This document shows, in pieces, positions 6,297-14,349 of a stretch of 19,112 nt of DNA; position 1 is the first letter of the stretch; each line of letters opens with the position of its first letter. The DNA is from Acidimicrobiia bacterium (GTDB lineage: Bacteria > Actinomycetota > Acidimicrobiia > Spongiisociales > UBA5794): positions 1 to 19,112 of the forward strand of contig JACDBE010000109.1 in NCBI GenBank assembly GCA_013695075.1. The letters are read 5' to 3'. The notes beneath the pieces are model-generated. The model was not told the DNA's origin, made no database searches, and saw only the letters and a list, made by a program, of their open reading frames with translations. A program made the position numbers and the translations under genes.

Positions 6297-7835
6297 CTAC
6301 TCCGGGGCCTGTTCCGCCGCCGTATCGTCCAACAGCTCGCCCACCCGCTGCCCCTCTGCGTGGAGGCCGAGCTCCTTGAACAGCGCCCGCGACCGGCGCA
6401 GCTTCTCGTTCGCTTCGTCGCCACGACCGGTGGCCCGCAACGCCTCGCCCCAGCCGCGCAGTAGGCGGGCCAGACCCGGTCGCGCGCCTTCAGCCTCGAG
6501 CTCGGCTGCGCTGGACGCGAAGTCGGCCAGCGCTTCCCCCTGGTTGCCTGACGTGGCGCGGGCCTCGGCGCGCTTCCGCAGGATGCCGGCTTCGCCAAAG
6601 CGATTGCCGATCGAGCGAGCCGTTGCCAGCGCCTCGTCCCAGTTGCCCTCGGCAGCTGCGGCATCGCCGAGGGCGCTCGCCGCCGAGCCCAGCCAGGCCG
6701 TAAGCGTCGGCCGCCAGAAGTTGCGATCGTCGGCGAGCGAGATCTCGTTGCCCCGTTCGAGCACCGCTCGGGCGTCGGCGAAGCGTCCTTGCCGGTGGTA
6801 GACGTCGCCCAGAATCCAGGAACTGGGCATGACGCAGGCCGTCGCGCCCACCTCCTCGGCCCGATTGACGCAGGCCAAAGCGAGCGGGCCCGCCTTGTCG
6901 AGCTGGCCTAGCTCGGAGCGGAGCATCGCTTCCGCGATGAGCGCGTCGAGCTGGGCGATCTGGTCGCCGCTGGCGGCCAGCTCGGTCGCGCTGCGCGACG
7001 CTTGCTCGGCCTTCTCGAACTCGCCCAGCTGGGCGTAGCCGATGGCCAGCGCGCCGCGGGCGAACGCCGCCCCGATCGAATCGTGCGTCTGCTGTAGCAG
7101 GGGGACCGCCTCCTCGAGCGCGGCGACACCGTCGCGCAGCGGGCCCATGAACACCTGCGTCAGGCCGACCAGGGCCAGCGGCATCGCTCGGAGGGAAGGA
7201 TCGCCCAGCTCTTCCCCGATCTCCGCCACGCGGTCCAGCGAGCGCTTCACCACCGGGTCGGAGGCCTGCACCCCGCTCTGCAGGCGGCCCAGTGCGAGCG
7301 CGAGATGGATCGGCGCGATGAGGCTCAGATCGCCCAGCCGCTCTGCGTCGGGCAGCACGACCTCGAGGTCGGCGACGAGGTCGTCGGCAGGCCGAAAGGT
7401 CATGCCCGCCCGGGCCCTGCCCAGCTCGACCATGATGCGCGCGTTGCGGATCCTGTCGTCCTCGCCATCGGTCGTCGGCGGCAGCAGCACACGCGCCCGC
7501 TCGAAGGCCGAGTAAGCCTCCCGGATGGCGCTGCGATCGAGGGCATACTGGCCCGCTGCCAACAGGTAACCAAGCGCCTTTTCTGTGTCACCCGCCTGTT
7601 CGAAGTGCAGCGCGAGCACCGCCGCCAGCTCGACCTGCCGCTCGGGATAGAGCAGCTCGAGCGCTTCGCCAACGCGGCGGTGAAGCTCCCGCCGCTCCTG
7701 CTTGAGGAGCGACCCGTAGGCTGCGTCCTGGACGAGCCAGTGGCGGAACAGGTACTCCAGTTCCGGCCGATAGTTCGCGAGGCGGATCAGGCCCTTGGCC
7801 TCGAGCGTGTCGAGCTGGGCATGTTCAGTGGCCAT
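6297..7835 (-). CDS. TPR-rich C-terminal half of the split cyclase/ATPase regulator
   Basis: This 512-residue ORF starts with LDTLEAKGLIRL and PELEYLFRHWLVQDAAYGSL (about 26-45), the region that follows the AAA module in cyclase-AAA-TPR regulators. It continues as tandem helical TPR-like repeats, for example ALHFEQAGDTEKALGYLLAA, AIGYAQLGEFEKAEQASRSA and DVYHRQGRFADARAVLERGN. TPRs here probably sense or bind a partner. It is in the same frame as the upstream cyclase ORF, separated only by a TAG and three codons. TAGGAG provides a good ribosome binding site six bases from its ATG, so it may be made separately by reinitiation. Together the two ORFs match the layout and length (about 1130 aa) of a single family protein. 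Confidence 0.8.
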   Translation of the reverse strand: MATEHAQLDTLEAKGLIRLANYRPELEYLFRHWLVQDAAYGSLLKQERRELHRRVGEALELLYPERQVELAAVLALHFEQAGDTEKALGYLLAAGQYALDRSAIREAYSAFERARVLLPPTTDGEDDRIRNARIMVELGRARAGMTFRPADDLVADLEVVLPDAERLGDLSLIAPIHLALALGRLQSGVQASDPVVKRSLDRVAEIGEELGDPSLRAMPLALVGLTQVFMGPLRDGVAALEEAVPLLQQTHDSIGAAFARGALAIGYAQLGEFEKAEQASRSATELAASGDQIAQLDALIAEAMLRSELGQLDKAGPLALACVNRAEEVGATACVMPSSWILGDVYHRQGRFADARAVLERGNEISLADDRNFWRPTLTAWLGSAASALGDAAAAEGNWDEALATARSIGNRFGEAGILRKRAEARATSGNQGEALADFASSAAELEAEGARPGLARLLRGWGEALRATGRGDEANEKLRRSRALFKELGLHAEGQRVGELLDDTAAEQAPE

Positions 7836-7844
7836 GGCGGACTC

Positions 7845-9698
7845 CTATTCGCTGGTCTCGCCCAGCACACGTTCGAGGACGCGGACAGGGAACTGGCGGC
7901 CGATGACCGAGGCGACGCGCAGGCTGCGCTTGGCGGCGTCCGGCAACTGGTCGATGCGGGCGAGCAGGAGGCCTTGGAGGGTCTCCGGTATCTCGACCGT
8001 ATCGACCTCCGCGGTGGCGACCCAGCGACCATCGGTCCGCTCGATCACCCCGCGCTCGATGAGCATGCGCACGACCTCCTCGACGAAGAACGGGTTGCCC
8101 TCGGCGCGGGCGAGGATGACCTCCCTCACGTGGTCTGGCAGCGACTCGATCTCGAGCAGGTTGGCCACCAGGCTGCGGCTTTCATCCTCGGTGAGCGGCT
8201 GGAGCCGGATCTCGGTGAGCGCCTCGCCGAACAGTTCACGCGCCCCGGCCACCAGCGCCCAGCCGGCGGAGTCGGTCTCCGCCCGCAGCGCGCAGATGAG
8301 CAGGATCGGCAGCTGCGCAACGAGCGGGAGGAACTGGCGGGTCATGTCGACCGAAGCGGGGTCGGCCCAGTGGAGGTCCTCAAGCGCGACCACCAGCGCA
8401 GATCGACTCGACAACGCGCGGAGGAGGCGAAGAATGCCCGAGGCGTAACGGCCCTGCATCACCTCCGGGTCGACGCGGGTGCGGTCGACCTCATGCGGCC
8501 GGATCGGCAGGCCAAGCATGTGGGCCAGGAAGGGTGCGACGTCGGCGCCCTCGCCCTCGAGCAGAGACGTCAGTCGCTCGTCGAGCTGTGCGCGCCCCTC
8601 GACGTCGGTGGCCGCGAACGAGATGCCGAGGATCGCCCGGACGAGATCGATGAGCAGGTGGTAGGGCTGGTTGCGACCGTACGACACGCAGCGGCCCTCG
8701 ATCCAGGCGGGCGGACGCTCGGCCTCCGGGCCGCCCCGCTGCCGGTCCGAGTCGGCGGTCGAGTGGCGCAGCTCGGCCAGCAGTCGGCTCTTGCCGATGC
8801 CCGGCTCGCCGATCAGGAATGCCACCCGGCCACGGCCCGACCCCGCCACGGCGTGAAGAGAGCGGAGAGTTTCGAGCTGCTCCTGTCGGCCAACCATCGG
8901 GCTGTCCAGGCCGACCGCGGCGAGCCCTCGCCGGCGCCCCGCTGCCACGCTCTGGCCGACCACGCGGTAGGCATGGACGGGCTCGCTCTTGCCCTTGATC
9001 GATACCTCGCCCAGGTCCTCGACGTCGAAGGCGCCGCCCACAAGGCGCTGCGTATTGGCCGTGATCAGGATCGTGCCCGGCTCGGCGGCGGCCTGCATGC
9101 GAGCGGCAACGTTCATCGCATCGCCCAGGGCGGTGTACTCGTAGCGCAGGTCAGTGCCGACGTTGCCGACCAATACCGGGCCGGTGTTGATGCCGGCACG
9201 AATACGAAAGTCGAGGCCGCGCGCCTGCTTCAACTGGCGGGCGAACTCGTTGGTCGCGGTGACCATTTCGAGCGCCGCCAGGACGGCCCGGTCGGGGTCG
9301 TCCTCGTGCGCCACCGGCGCACCGAAGAAGGCCAGCATCGCGTCACCCTGCAGCTGTGCGATCGTGCCCTCGTAGCGGAAGACGGCCTTCGACATCTGGT
9401 CGAAGACCTCGTTCATCATCTGCGTCCAGTCCTCGGGGTCCATGGTCTCGGCGAGCGCCGTCGAACCGACCACGTCGGCGAAGAGCGCGGTCACCGGCTT
9501 GCGCTCGCCGGTCAACTTCGCCGTCCGCATCTTCTCTATCAGCGGCGCCGGGGCGGCGGCGGCCAGCCGGCTCTGCAGCGCCTGATCGGATTCGGTCGCA
9601 CCGGTCAGCGGCTGGCCGCAGCTCATGCAGAAGCGGGCGTCTGCCGGGACGGACGCCTCGCAGCGCGGACAGGTGAGAGCAGGCGAGTCGACCGACAT
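7845..9698 (-). CDS. Class III adenylate/guanylate cyclase with AAA-type ATPase domain
   Basis: From ATG 9698 (617 aa). A zinc ribbon comes first, CPRCEASVPADARFCMSCGQ (10-29). The cyclase homology domain follows, with metal aspartates in LFADVVGST (D75) and LQGDAML (D119), purine-contacting D193 and transition-state N196/R200 in ALGDAMNVAAR. The catalytic set therefore looks intact for making cAMP or cGMP. An AAA/STAND-type ATPase comes next, with Walker A GEPGIGKS (297-304) and Walker B LVVALEDLHWAD. The ORF ends with VLGETSE and a TAG, mid-domain by comparison with the family, and the TPR portion continues in the next ORF. The same frame runs upstream of 9698 into an oxidase remnant, so the start is inferred from the zinc ribbon; ATG 9710 is possible. 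Likely a cytoplasmic signalling protein. Confidence 0.85.
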   Translation of the reverse strand: MSVDSPALTCPRCEASVPADARFCMSCGQPLTGATESDQALQSRLAAAAPAPLIEKMRTAKLTGERKPVTALFADVVGSTALAETMDPEDWTQMMNEVFDQMSKAVFRYEGTIAQLQGDAMLAFFGAPVAHEDDPDRAVLAALEMVTATNEFARQLKQARGLDFRIRAGINTGPVLVGNVGTDLRYEYTALGDAMNVAARMQAAAEPGTILITANTQRLVGGAFDVEDLGEVSIKGKSEPVHAYRVVGQSVAAGRRRGLAAVGLDSPMVGRQEQLETLRSLHAVAGSGRGRVAFLIGEPGIGKSRLLAELRHSTADSDRQRGGPEAERPPAWIEGRCVSYGRNQPYHLLIDLVRAILGISFAATDVEGRAQLDERLTSLLEGEGADVAPFLAHMLGLPIRPHEVDRTRVDPEVMQGRYASGILRLLRALSSRSALVVALEDLHWADPASVDMTRQFLPLVAQLPILLICALRAETDSAGWALVAGARELFGEALTEIRLQPLTEDESRSLVANLLEIESLPDHVREVILARAEGNPFFVEEVVRMLIERGVIERTDGRWVATAEVDTVEIPETLQGLLLARIDQLPDAAKRSLRVASVIGRQFPVRVLERVLGETSE

Positions 9699-9712
9699 CC
9701 GGCGGCCCATCT

Positions 9713-10140
9713 TACGGAGGTGACCCAGGCCGCCGCCCAAGGTCAGCCCGCCAATGCCGGTGTGGCTGATGATGCCCCCGGTCGTCGCCAGCCCGTACTC
9801 TGAGTGGCTCCTCATAGCCTTCGTGAGCGAAAGGCCTCCATCGCAGACGCCGCGGCGCGACGGCGTGACGGCCTCCCCGCACCGACACGAGGAGAACGCG
9901 CTCCCGAGCGAACCGCACGCCTCGACGTCGTCGCGTCCCGCGCACCGGTGCGCATCCCAGGCGCCCCGCCGGCCGAGCTGCTCGTCCCCGATCCACCACC
10001 CGCTACCTACCGCCGTCATCGACCCCGTCGGGGAGCGCCACCGCCACGTCGTCACCCAGGCAGGTTCGTTGGAGATCCCCGAGCACGGCTCGCCCCGTCG
10101 CTGCTCGGTGCGCCCCTCCCTCGACTACCGGGCGGCGACC
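9713..10140 (-). pseudogene. Degenerate FAD-linked oxidase (FAD_binding_4/berberine-bridge type) remnant
   Basis: Pieces of one FAD-binding domain appear in order across frames. About 9930-9850 reads VRFARERVLLVSVRGGRHAV (family: VRFARExxLLVSVRGGGH, the flavin-attachment His region). About 9858 reads VCDGGLSL. About 9800-9713 reads YGLATTGGIISHTGIGGLTL and GGGLGHLRK (family: GLATTGGxxSxTGxxGLTLGGGxGWL). Upstream, RCAGRDDV (about 9960) fits the preceding RCAGxxDV motif. At least two frame changes separate these blocks, and the substrate domain is missing, so the gene is dead. The last block is in frame with the cyclase ORF and ends 15 bases before its start, so a deletion has brought the two together. 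Confidence 0.65.
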
Positions 10141-10385
10141 GACGAGGATCGACATTAACTCAGCCGAGCCGGCACTCCCGGGGGCGGTCCGGCGACGTCG
10201 AAGCGCTCGGGCTCGCCCCATGCCGGCGAGGTCGCCGTGCCCGCATCGCCGGCGCCGCCACCCTGACCGTGTTCCGCAACGAGACCTCACCGGGCTCAAC
10301 GCCCAGGAGCAGGACATCGCGGGACATCCTCGCGAGGTCCTTTGCGGTGCGTTAGCGCAGCCTTAACCCGCGGCGGCGCCGGGAG
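10141..10385 (+). other. Stretch with a possible LuxR-regulator linker remnant
   Basis: No intact gene. One plus-strand frame (about 10200-10362) gives HRRRRHPDRVPQRDLTGLNA, then QEQDIAGHPREVL and a stop. It faintly resembles the RRRxPxxxxxLTxQExxIA linker that precedes the DNA-binding domain in large LuxR regulators. The match is short, so I treat it as suggestive only. Nothing else is evident in this interval. Confidence 0.25.
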
Positions 10386-10407
10386 TTGTACCTTGACGAC
10401 TGGACCT

Positions 10408-10422
10408 GGGGAGGGCCTCCCC
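10408..10422. promoter_or_regulatory. Perfect 15-bp palindrome upstream of the propeller gene
   Basis: GGGGAGG-G-CCTCCCC is a perfect inverted repeat with 7-base arms. It lies 56 bases before the GTG start and about 15 bases after a TTGACG hexamer (10394-10399) that could be a -35 box. It could be an operator for a dimeric regulator or a short hairpin in the leader; chance in GC-rich DNA is possible. Confidence 0.3.
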
Positions 10423-10478
10423 GTGATGCCGGCCCCACCGGGCACACCGTGGGCGCCGAGCAGGAAGGGAGCCTTGCC

Positions 10479-12218
10479 GTGAGAAGGTTGATGTTGTTGC
10501 TGATGGTGGCCGTCGTGCTGCCCGCCATCCCGCAGGCGGCGGCGGATACCGCCCCCAATGGTCAGATCGTCTTCGACGAGGATGTTTGCTGCGCCTACGA
10601 CATCTGGGTGGTCAACGCCGACGGGACCGGTCTGACCAACCTCACCAACACCCCCGACATCGGCGAGTTTGACCCGACCTGGTCCCCGGACGGCACCAGG
10701 ATCTCGTTCAACCGATGGGATAACTCCATCTCCTCCGGGGATATCTGGGTGATGGACGCCGACGGATCCAATCAGGTGAACCTGACTAACAGTGTGGACA
10801 ACGAGTTCTCGGCCGACTGGTCCCCGGACGGGTCGCAGCTCGTCTTCGTCCGCGAAGTGCCCGGCCAGGCGATCAGCATCCAGCCCGACATCTTCACCAT
10901 GAACGCCGATGGCACCAACCAGGTCAACATCACCAACGCCGACACCGGCGAGCTGGAGCCGGCCTGGTCGCCGCTGGGGGATCGGATCGCCTTCGCCGCG
11001 GTCCGCAACGGTGACTGGGAGATCGTCACCACCGACACTTCCGGGGGACAGGAGGTCACGTTGACGGTGACCACCCAGGAGGACCGGGCACCGGATTGGT
11101 CACCGACGGGCACGATGATCGTGTGGATGAGCCAGTTCGACGACCCGTGCTGCGGCGACGGGGAGATCTGGGCGATCAACGCCGACGGCACCGGTGCCAC
11201 CAACCTGACCCAGAACCCGGCGGGGGACTGGTTCCCTTCGTGGTCGCCAGACGGGACCCTCATCCTGTTCGAGAGCTTCCGCGACAGCATCTTCGGTGAG
11301 CTGTACACCATCGACGCCCCCACGGTGCTGCCACCGCCCAGCGCCGCCGCCCTGGACGTCGCCGCCGCCGAAGCCACCAAGCTCAACGTCGGCTCCAACG
11401 CCAGCAGCGCCGACTGGGGTGCCGAGTCCGGCGGTCAGGTCGACCCGATGCTCACCGTCATCAAGACCGGAACCGGCACCGGGACGGTCACCTCGAACCC
11501 GGCTGGTGTCACCTGTGGAGTGGACTGCTCGCAGGCCTACCCCTCGGGCACCGTGGTGACCCTCACCGCCGTGGCGGCCGCCGGGTCGACGTTCACCGGT
11601 TGGTCGGGGGCGTGTACCGGGACGGGGAGCTGTGTGGTGACGGTGGACGCCGCGAAGTCGGTGACCGCCACCTTCACCGCCACCACCTCGAACCATAAGC
11701 TGACGGTCACCGTCACCGGGTCGGGGACGGTGCGCTCGACCCCGGCCGGGATCCGGTGCGGAACCGACTGCACCGAGGATTACGCCGCCGGGACCGTGGT
11801 GACCCTGACCGCCAACGCGGGCCAGGGGACAAGTTTCACCGGCTGGTCGGGTGCCTGCACCGGCACCGGCACCTGCACCGTGACCATGGATGCGGCCAAG
11901 ACGGTCACGGCGACCTTCGGTGGCAGCGGCGGCGGGACCTTCCTGCTGACGGTGACCAAGACCGGGACCGGGCAGGGCAACGTGTCGAGCAGCCCCACCG
12001 GGATCAAATGCGGATCGGACTGTACCCAAAGCTACGCCTCGGGCACGGTGGTGAGGTTGACCGCCGCCGCCCGCTCCGGCAACACCTTCGCCGGCTGGTC
12101 GGGTGCCTGCACCGGCACCGGGAGCTGCGTGGTGACGATGAACGCCACCAAGACGGTGACGGCGACATTCAATGCGGTCTCGGGTCTCTCGTCGCCGGTG
12201 GCTGCCAGAGCCTGGTAG
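10479..12218 (+). CDS. Secreted PD40 beta-propeller protein with three InlB-type repeats
   Basis: GTG 10479 is chosen because GGAAGGGAG lies eight bases upstream and a signal peptide follows at once (residues 1-23, RRLMLLLMVAVVLPAIPQAA then a cleavage-like AAADT). Residues 25-280 contain TolB/PD40 blades, each with a DIWVxNADGTxxxNLT and a WSPDGTxIxF motif, five or six in number; such propellers usually bind proteins or glycans outside the membrane. Residues 325-400, 408-480 and 490-564 are three tandem divergent InlB B-type repeats, each with GTVxSxPxGIxCGxDC, TGWSGACTGTG and VTATF and two probable disulfide pairs. The end, SPVAARAW, meets an IS30 fragment immediately, so the native C-terminus, perhaps further repeats or an anchor, may be lost. 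Probable surface adhesion or binding protein. Confidence 0.83.
   Translation: MRRLMLLLMVAVVLPAIPQAAADTAPNGQIVFDEDVCCAYDIWVVNADGTGLTNLTNTPDIGEFDPTWSPDGTRISFNRWDNSISSGDIWVMDADGSNQVNLTNSVDNEFSADWSPDGSQLVFVREVPGQAISIQPDIFTMNADGTNQVNITNADTGELEPAWSPLGDRIAFAAVRNGDWEIVTTDTSGGQEVTLTVTTQEDRAPDWSPTGTMIVWMSQFDDPCCGDGEIWAINADGTGATNLTQNPAGDWFPSWSPDGTLILFESFRDSIFGELYTIDAPTVLPPPSAAALDVAAAEATKLNVGSNASSADWGAESGGQVDPMLTVIKTGTGTGTVTSNPAGVTCGVDCSQAYPSGTVVTLTAVAAAGSTFTGWSGACTGTGSCVVTVDAAKSVTATFTATTSNHKLTVTVTGSGTVRSTPAGIRCGTDCTEDYAAGTVVTLTANAGQGTSFTGWSGACTGTGTCTVTMDAAKTVTATFGGSGGGTFLLTVTKTGTGQGNVSSSPTGIKCGSDCTQSYASGTVVRLTAAARSGNTFAGWSGACTGTGSCVVTMNATKTVTATFNAVSGLSSPVAARAW
11451..11678 (+). repeat. InlB-type repeat unit 1
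   Basis: First of three tandem ~75-residue units in the propeller protein, from LTVIKTGTGTGTV to SVTATF. The DNA copies are similar but not identical, so the duplication is not recent. Confidence 0.75.
11700..11918 (+). repeat. InlB-type repeat unit 2
   Basis: Second unit, from LTVTVTGSGTVRSTPAGIRC to TVTATF. The TGWSGACTGTG core is shared with units 1 and 3 at the DNA level. Confidence 0.75.
11946..12170 (+). repeat. InlB-type repeat unit 3
   Basis: Third unit, from LTVTKTGTGQGNVSSSPTGI to TVTATF. It ends only 16 residues before the stop and the IS30 junction. Confidence 0.75.
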
Positions 12219-12490
12219 AGCCCGCATCGCCGAGCACTACCGCATCGGACACCTGGTTCTGCGATCCGCACTCGCCGTGGCAACGCGGCCAGATCGAGAA
12301 CCTCAACCGCCAGTGGCGCTGGTGGTTCCCCCACGGCACCGACCTCGCCGGCATCGACCCCACCCACGCCCAACACGCCGCCGACATCATCAACAGCTAA
12401 CGCCGACGCAGCCTCGGCTACCACAGCCCCGCAAGCCTCTACGCTACCGCCACCGTGCACTGGAACTGGCCCTCCTCGTTTTCCGCCTGA
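12216..12490 (+). pseudogene. IS30-family transposase, C-terminal fragment
   Basis: Directly at the propeller gene stop, one frame reads RARIAEHYRI. After a one-base insertion the next frame continues DTWFCDPHSPWQRGQIENLN, RQWRWWFPHGTDLAG and IINS, then TAA, then RRRSLGYHSPASLYA and a TGA at 12490. xYFCDPHSPWQRGxxENxN with the catalytic Glu, FPxGTDL and RxSLGYxxPA are the end of the IS30 DDE domain. One frameshift and one nonsense codon make it inactive, and the N-terminal half is missing here. It follows the propeller ORF so closely that it probably removed that gene's 3' end. Confidence 0.8.
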
Positions 12491-12560
12491 CCGCAATCCG
12501 GTCATCCAGATCACGATCAGATTCGAATAGCAGTTGTAGTTACGGGGGAATTAGCGACAT

Positions 12561-13991
12561 ATGAAGATTGCAGTGACAGGGGCCACGGGCTACATCGGAG
12601 GCAGAATTGTTCCCCGCCTCCTCGACTCCGGCCACGAGGTTGTCTGTCTCGCTCGAACCCCGGGAAAGCTCGACGACCGGCCCTGGAGGGATCAGGTCGA
12701 AGTGCGTCAATGCGACATTCTCGATGAGGAACAGGTACGGACCGGCCTTGCAGGGTGTGAGGCTGCCTATTACCTGATCCATTCGATGGGAGACAGCGGA
12801 GATTTCTCATCGGCCGAGCACCGGGCTGCTTCAAACTTCGCCGCCGCAGCAGTTTCCGAGCTTTTGAACCGGATTATCTACCTCGGTGCCCTGGGCAAGG
12901 GCAACGACCTCTCCAAACATCTCACAAGTCGCCAGGATGTGGGGAGAATTCTCGCAGGAGGCGCTACCCCGGTCACCGAACTGCGTGCTGCGGTCGTCAT
13001 CGGGTCAGGATCGGTCTCGTTCGAGATGCTCCGCTACCTCACCGAGGTCCTCCCCGTCATGACGACACCGCGTTGGGTCGAGACCCGGTGCCAGCCGATC
13101 GCGATCCGCGACGTGCTCGACTACCTGACCGCCGCCCTCGACGACAAACCCGGGAGCAACCTCTATGAGATTGGTGGGCCTGATGTCGTCTCGTACCGCG
13201 AAATGATGCAGACATACGCGACGGTCGCCGGCCTGAAGAAGAGGACGATCATCCCGGTGCCCGTCCTCACCCCCCAACTCTCCTCGCTTTGGATCGGATT
13301 GGTCACACCTCTACCGGTGGGGGTCGCCCGACCGCTCGTCGACTCTCTGGTCTCGGAGGTGGTCGTGGAAGACCCCAGTGCCGACAGGTTCGGGATTGTT
13401 CCGCTCGCGCTTGAGGAAGCGATCGAAAGCGCACTCGACCAACACTCCCGCCTCGACACTCCAAGTCGTTGGTCCGACGCTTCGAGTTCGCCCGCCTTGC
13501 CCCTCGCCGGAGATCCCGAGTGGGCAGGCGGCACTCTCCTCACGGACAAGAAGGTGCTCACCACGGATGCCACTCCGGAGCAACTCTTCAAGGCTTTCAG
13601 CCGTGTCGGAGGGTCTTTCGGCTACTACACGATGAACTGGGCGTGGCGGTTCCGTGGTGTCGTCGATACTCTCGTCGGAGGGGTCGGCCTGCGGAGAGGG
13701 CGGAGACACCCCGACCTGGTCCGTTTGCATGACACCATCGATTTCTGGCGGGTATCTGCGGTCCGGCCCGGCGAGCACCTCCAGCTCTCCGCTGAAATGA
13801 AGCTGCCCGGCGAGGCCTGGCTCGAGTGGACCATCAGCTCCGAAGGCGGGCACACGTCGTTGGAACAGATCGCATACTTCCGCCCCCGCGGTCTCTTCGG
13901 CCGTCTCTACTGGTACGCCATGCTTCCATTTCACGGGTTCATCTTCGGCGGCACGGCCAGAAAGATCATCCGAGCAGCCGAAGGCATTTGA
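12561..13991 (+). CDS. NAD(P)-binding SDR-type protein with DUF2867 domain
   Basis: A 476-residue two-domain protein. Residues 1-270 form an extended/atypical SDR (NmrA/YbjT-like) Rossmann fold: dinucleotide motif TGATGYIGG (6-14), then CLARTPGKL, QCDILDEEQV, AYYLIHSMG and RIIYLGALGKG. The canonical YxxxK catalytic pair is not obvious, as in many NmrA-like members. Residues about 310-476 are DUF2867 (GYYTMNWAWRFRGVVDTLVG, FWRVSAVRPGEHLQLSAEMK, GRLYWYAMLPFHGFIFGG). SDR-DUF2867 fusions are widespread in actinomycetes, and their substrate is unknown. ATG 12561 has GGGGGAA twelve bases upstream, a rather distant site. The gene appears intact and stands alone between IS remnants. Confidence 0.87.
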   Translation: MKIAVTGATGYIGGRIVPRLLDSGHEVVCLARTPGKLDDRPWRDQVEVRQCDILDEEQVRTGLAGCEAAYYLIHSMGDSGDFSSAEHRAASNFAAAAVSELLNRIIYLGALGKGNDLSKHLTSRQDVGRILAGGATPVTELRAAVVIGSGSVSFEMLRYLTEVLPVMTTPRWVETRCQPIAIRDVLDYLTAALDDKPGSNLYEIGGPDVVSYREMMQTYATVAGLKKRTIIPVPVLTPQLSSLWIGLVTPLPVGVARPLVDSLVSEVVVEDPSADRFGIVPLALEEAIESALDQHSRLDTPSRWSDASSSPALPLAGDPEWAGGTLLTDKKVLTTDATPEQLFKAFSRVGGSFGYYTMNWAWRFRGVVDTLVGGVGLRRGRRHPDLVRLHDTIDFWRVSAVRPGEHLQLSAEMKLPGEAWLEWTISSEGGHTSLEQIAYFRPRGLFGRLYWYAMLPFHGFIFGGTARKIIRAAEGI

Positions 13992-14051
13992 GCGGACACC
14001 CTCCAGGTCATCTCCCCGCCACTTCCAGAGCGGCTTTGATCACTATGTTTC

Positions 14052-14283
14052 CCGGCGTGAGCCCTGACCCGACTTTGACAGTTTTGGGGGGTCGGCGGCG
14101 GGTTGGATGCTGTGAGCGGGGGTTTAGTGGTGGTGTGAGGGTATTCGCTGCGGTGGTTGCAGGGGCAACCGGGTGTATGAGTATTTGTCGTTGGTGGAGG
14201 CCTACCGCGACGAGGCGGGGAAGACCCGGCACCGTACCCTGCTGCGGTTGGGGGAGGCGTCGACGCTGCGGGCCAGCGGCTAA
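14052..14283 (+). pseudogene. IS1634/IS4-like transposase, N-terminal fragment
   Basis: From about 14173 the frame reads VYEYLSLVEAYRDEAGKTRH, then RTLLRLGEASTLRASG and a TAA. V(Y)xYLxLVExYRDExGKxRxRxLxxLG is the opening beta-hairpin of IS1634-type DDE transposases. Everything after the first ~40 residues is gone; an IS3-type element begins at the break. The sequence from about 14055 to 14172 is probably the left end and leader of this element. No start codon with a ribosome binding site remains clear. Confidence 0.55.
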
Positions 14284-14349
14284 CTGGCGTTCCCCCGCTT
14301 CTCCGGATACCTAGCGTGTGGGCCCTGGCGGCCCCGTGAGAGGAGAAGC

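Noticed and set aside
3714..7847. In-frame TAG codons in the IS30 fragment, sigma remnant and cyclase taken as amber recoding
   Set aside because: Several intact-looking genes (TPR half, propeller protein) end with TAG, and two of the three cases are in genes with other lesions, so ordinary nonsense mutation is the simpler reading.
7305..9803. 832-aa plus-strand ORF opposite the cyclase
   Set aside because: It is the antisense shadow of the cyclase/TPR genes: no motif, and His/Arg/Asp-rich composition typical of GC-rich shadows.
11451..12170. Tandem ~240-bp repeats considered as a CRISPR or satellite array
   Set aside because: Units are long, in frame and encode a known repeat domain; spacing and content do not fit CRISPR.
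11100..12227. 375-aa minus-strand ORF opposite the InlB repeats
   Set aside because: Gly/His/Arg-rich repeats mirror the repeats of the real plus-strand gene.
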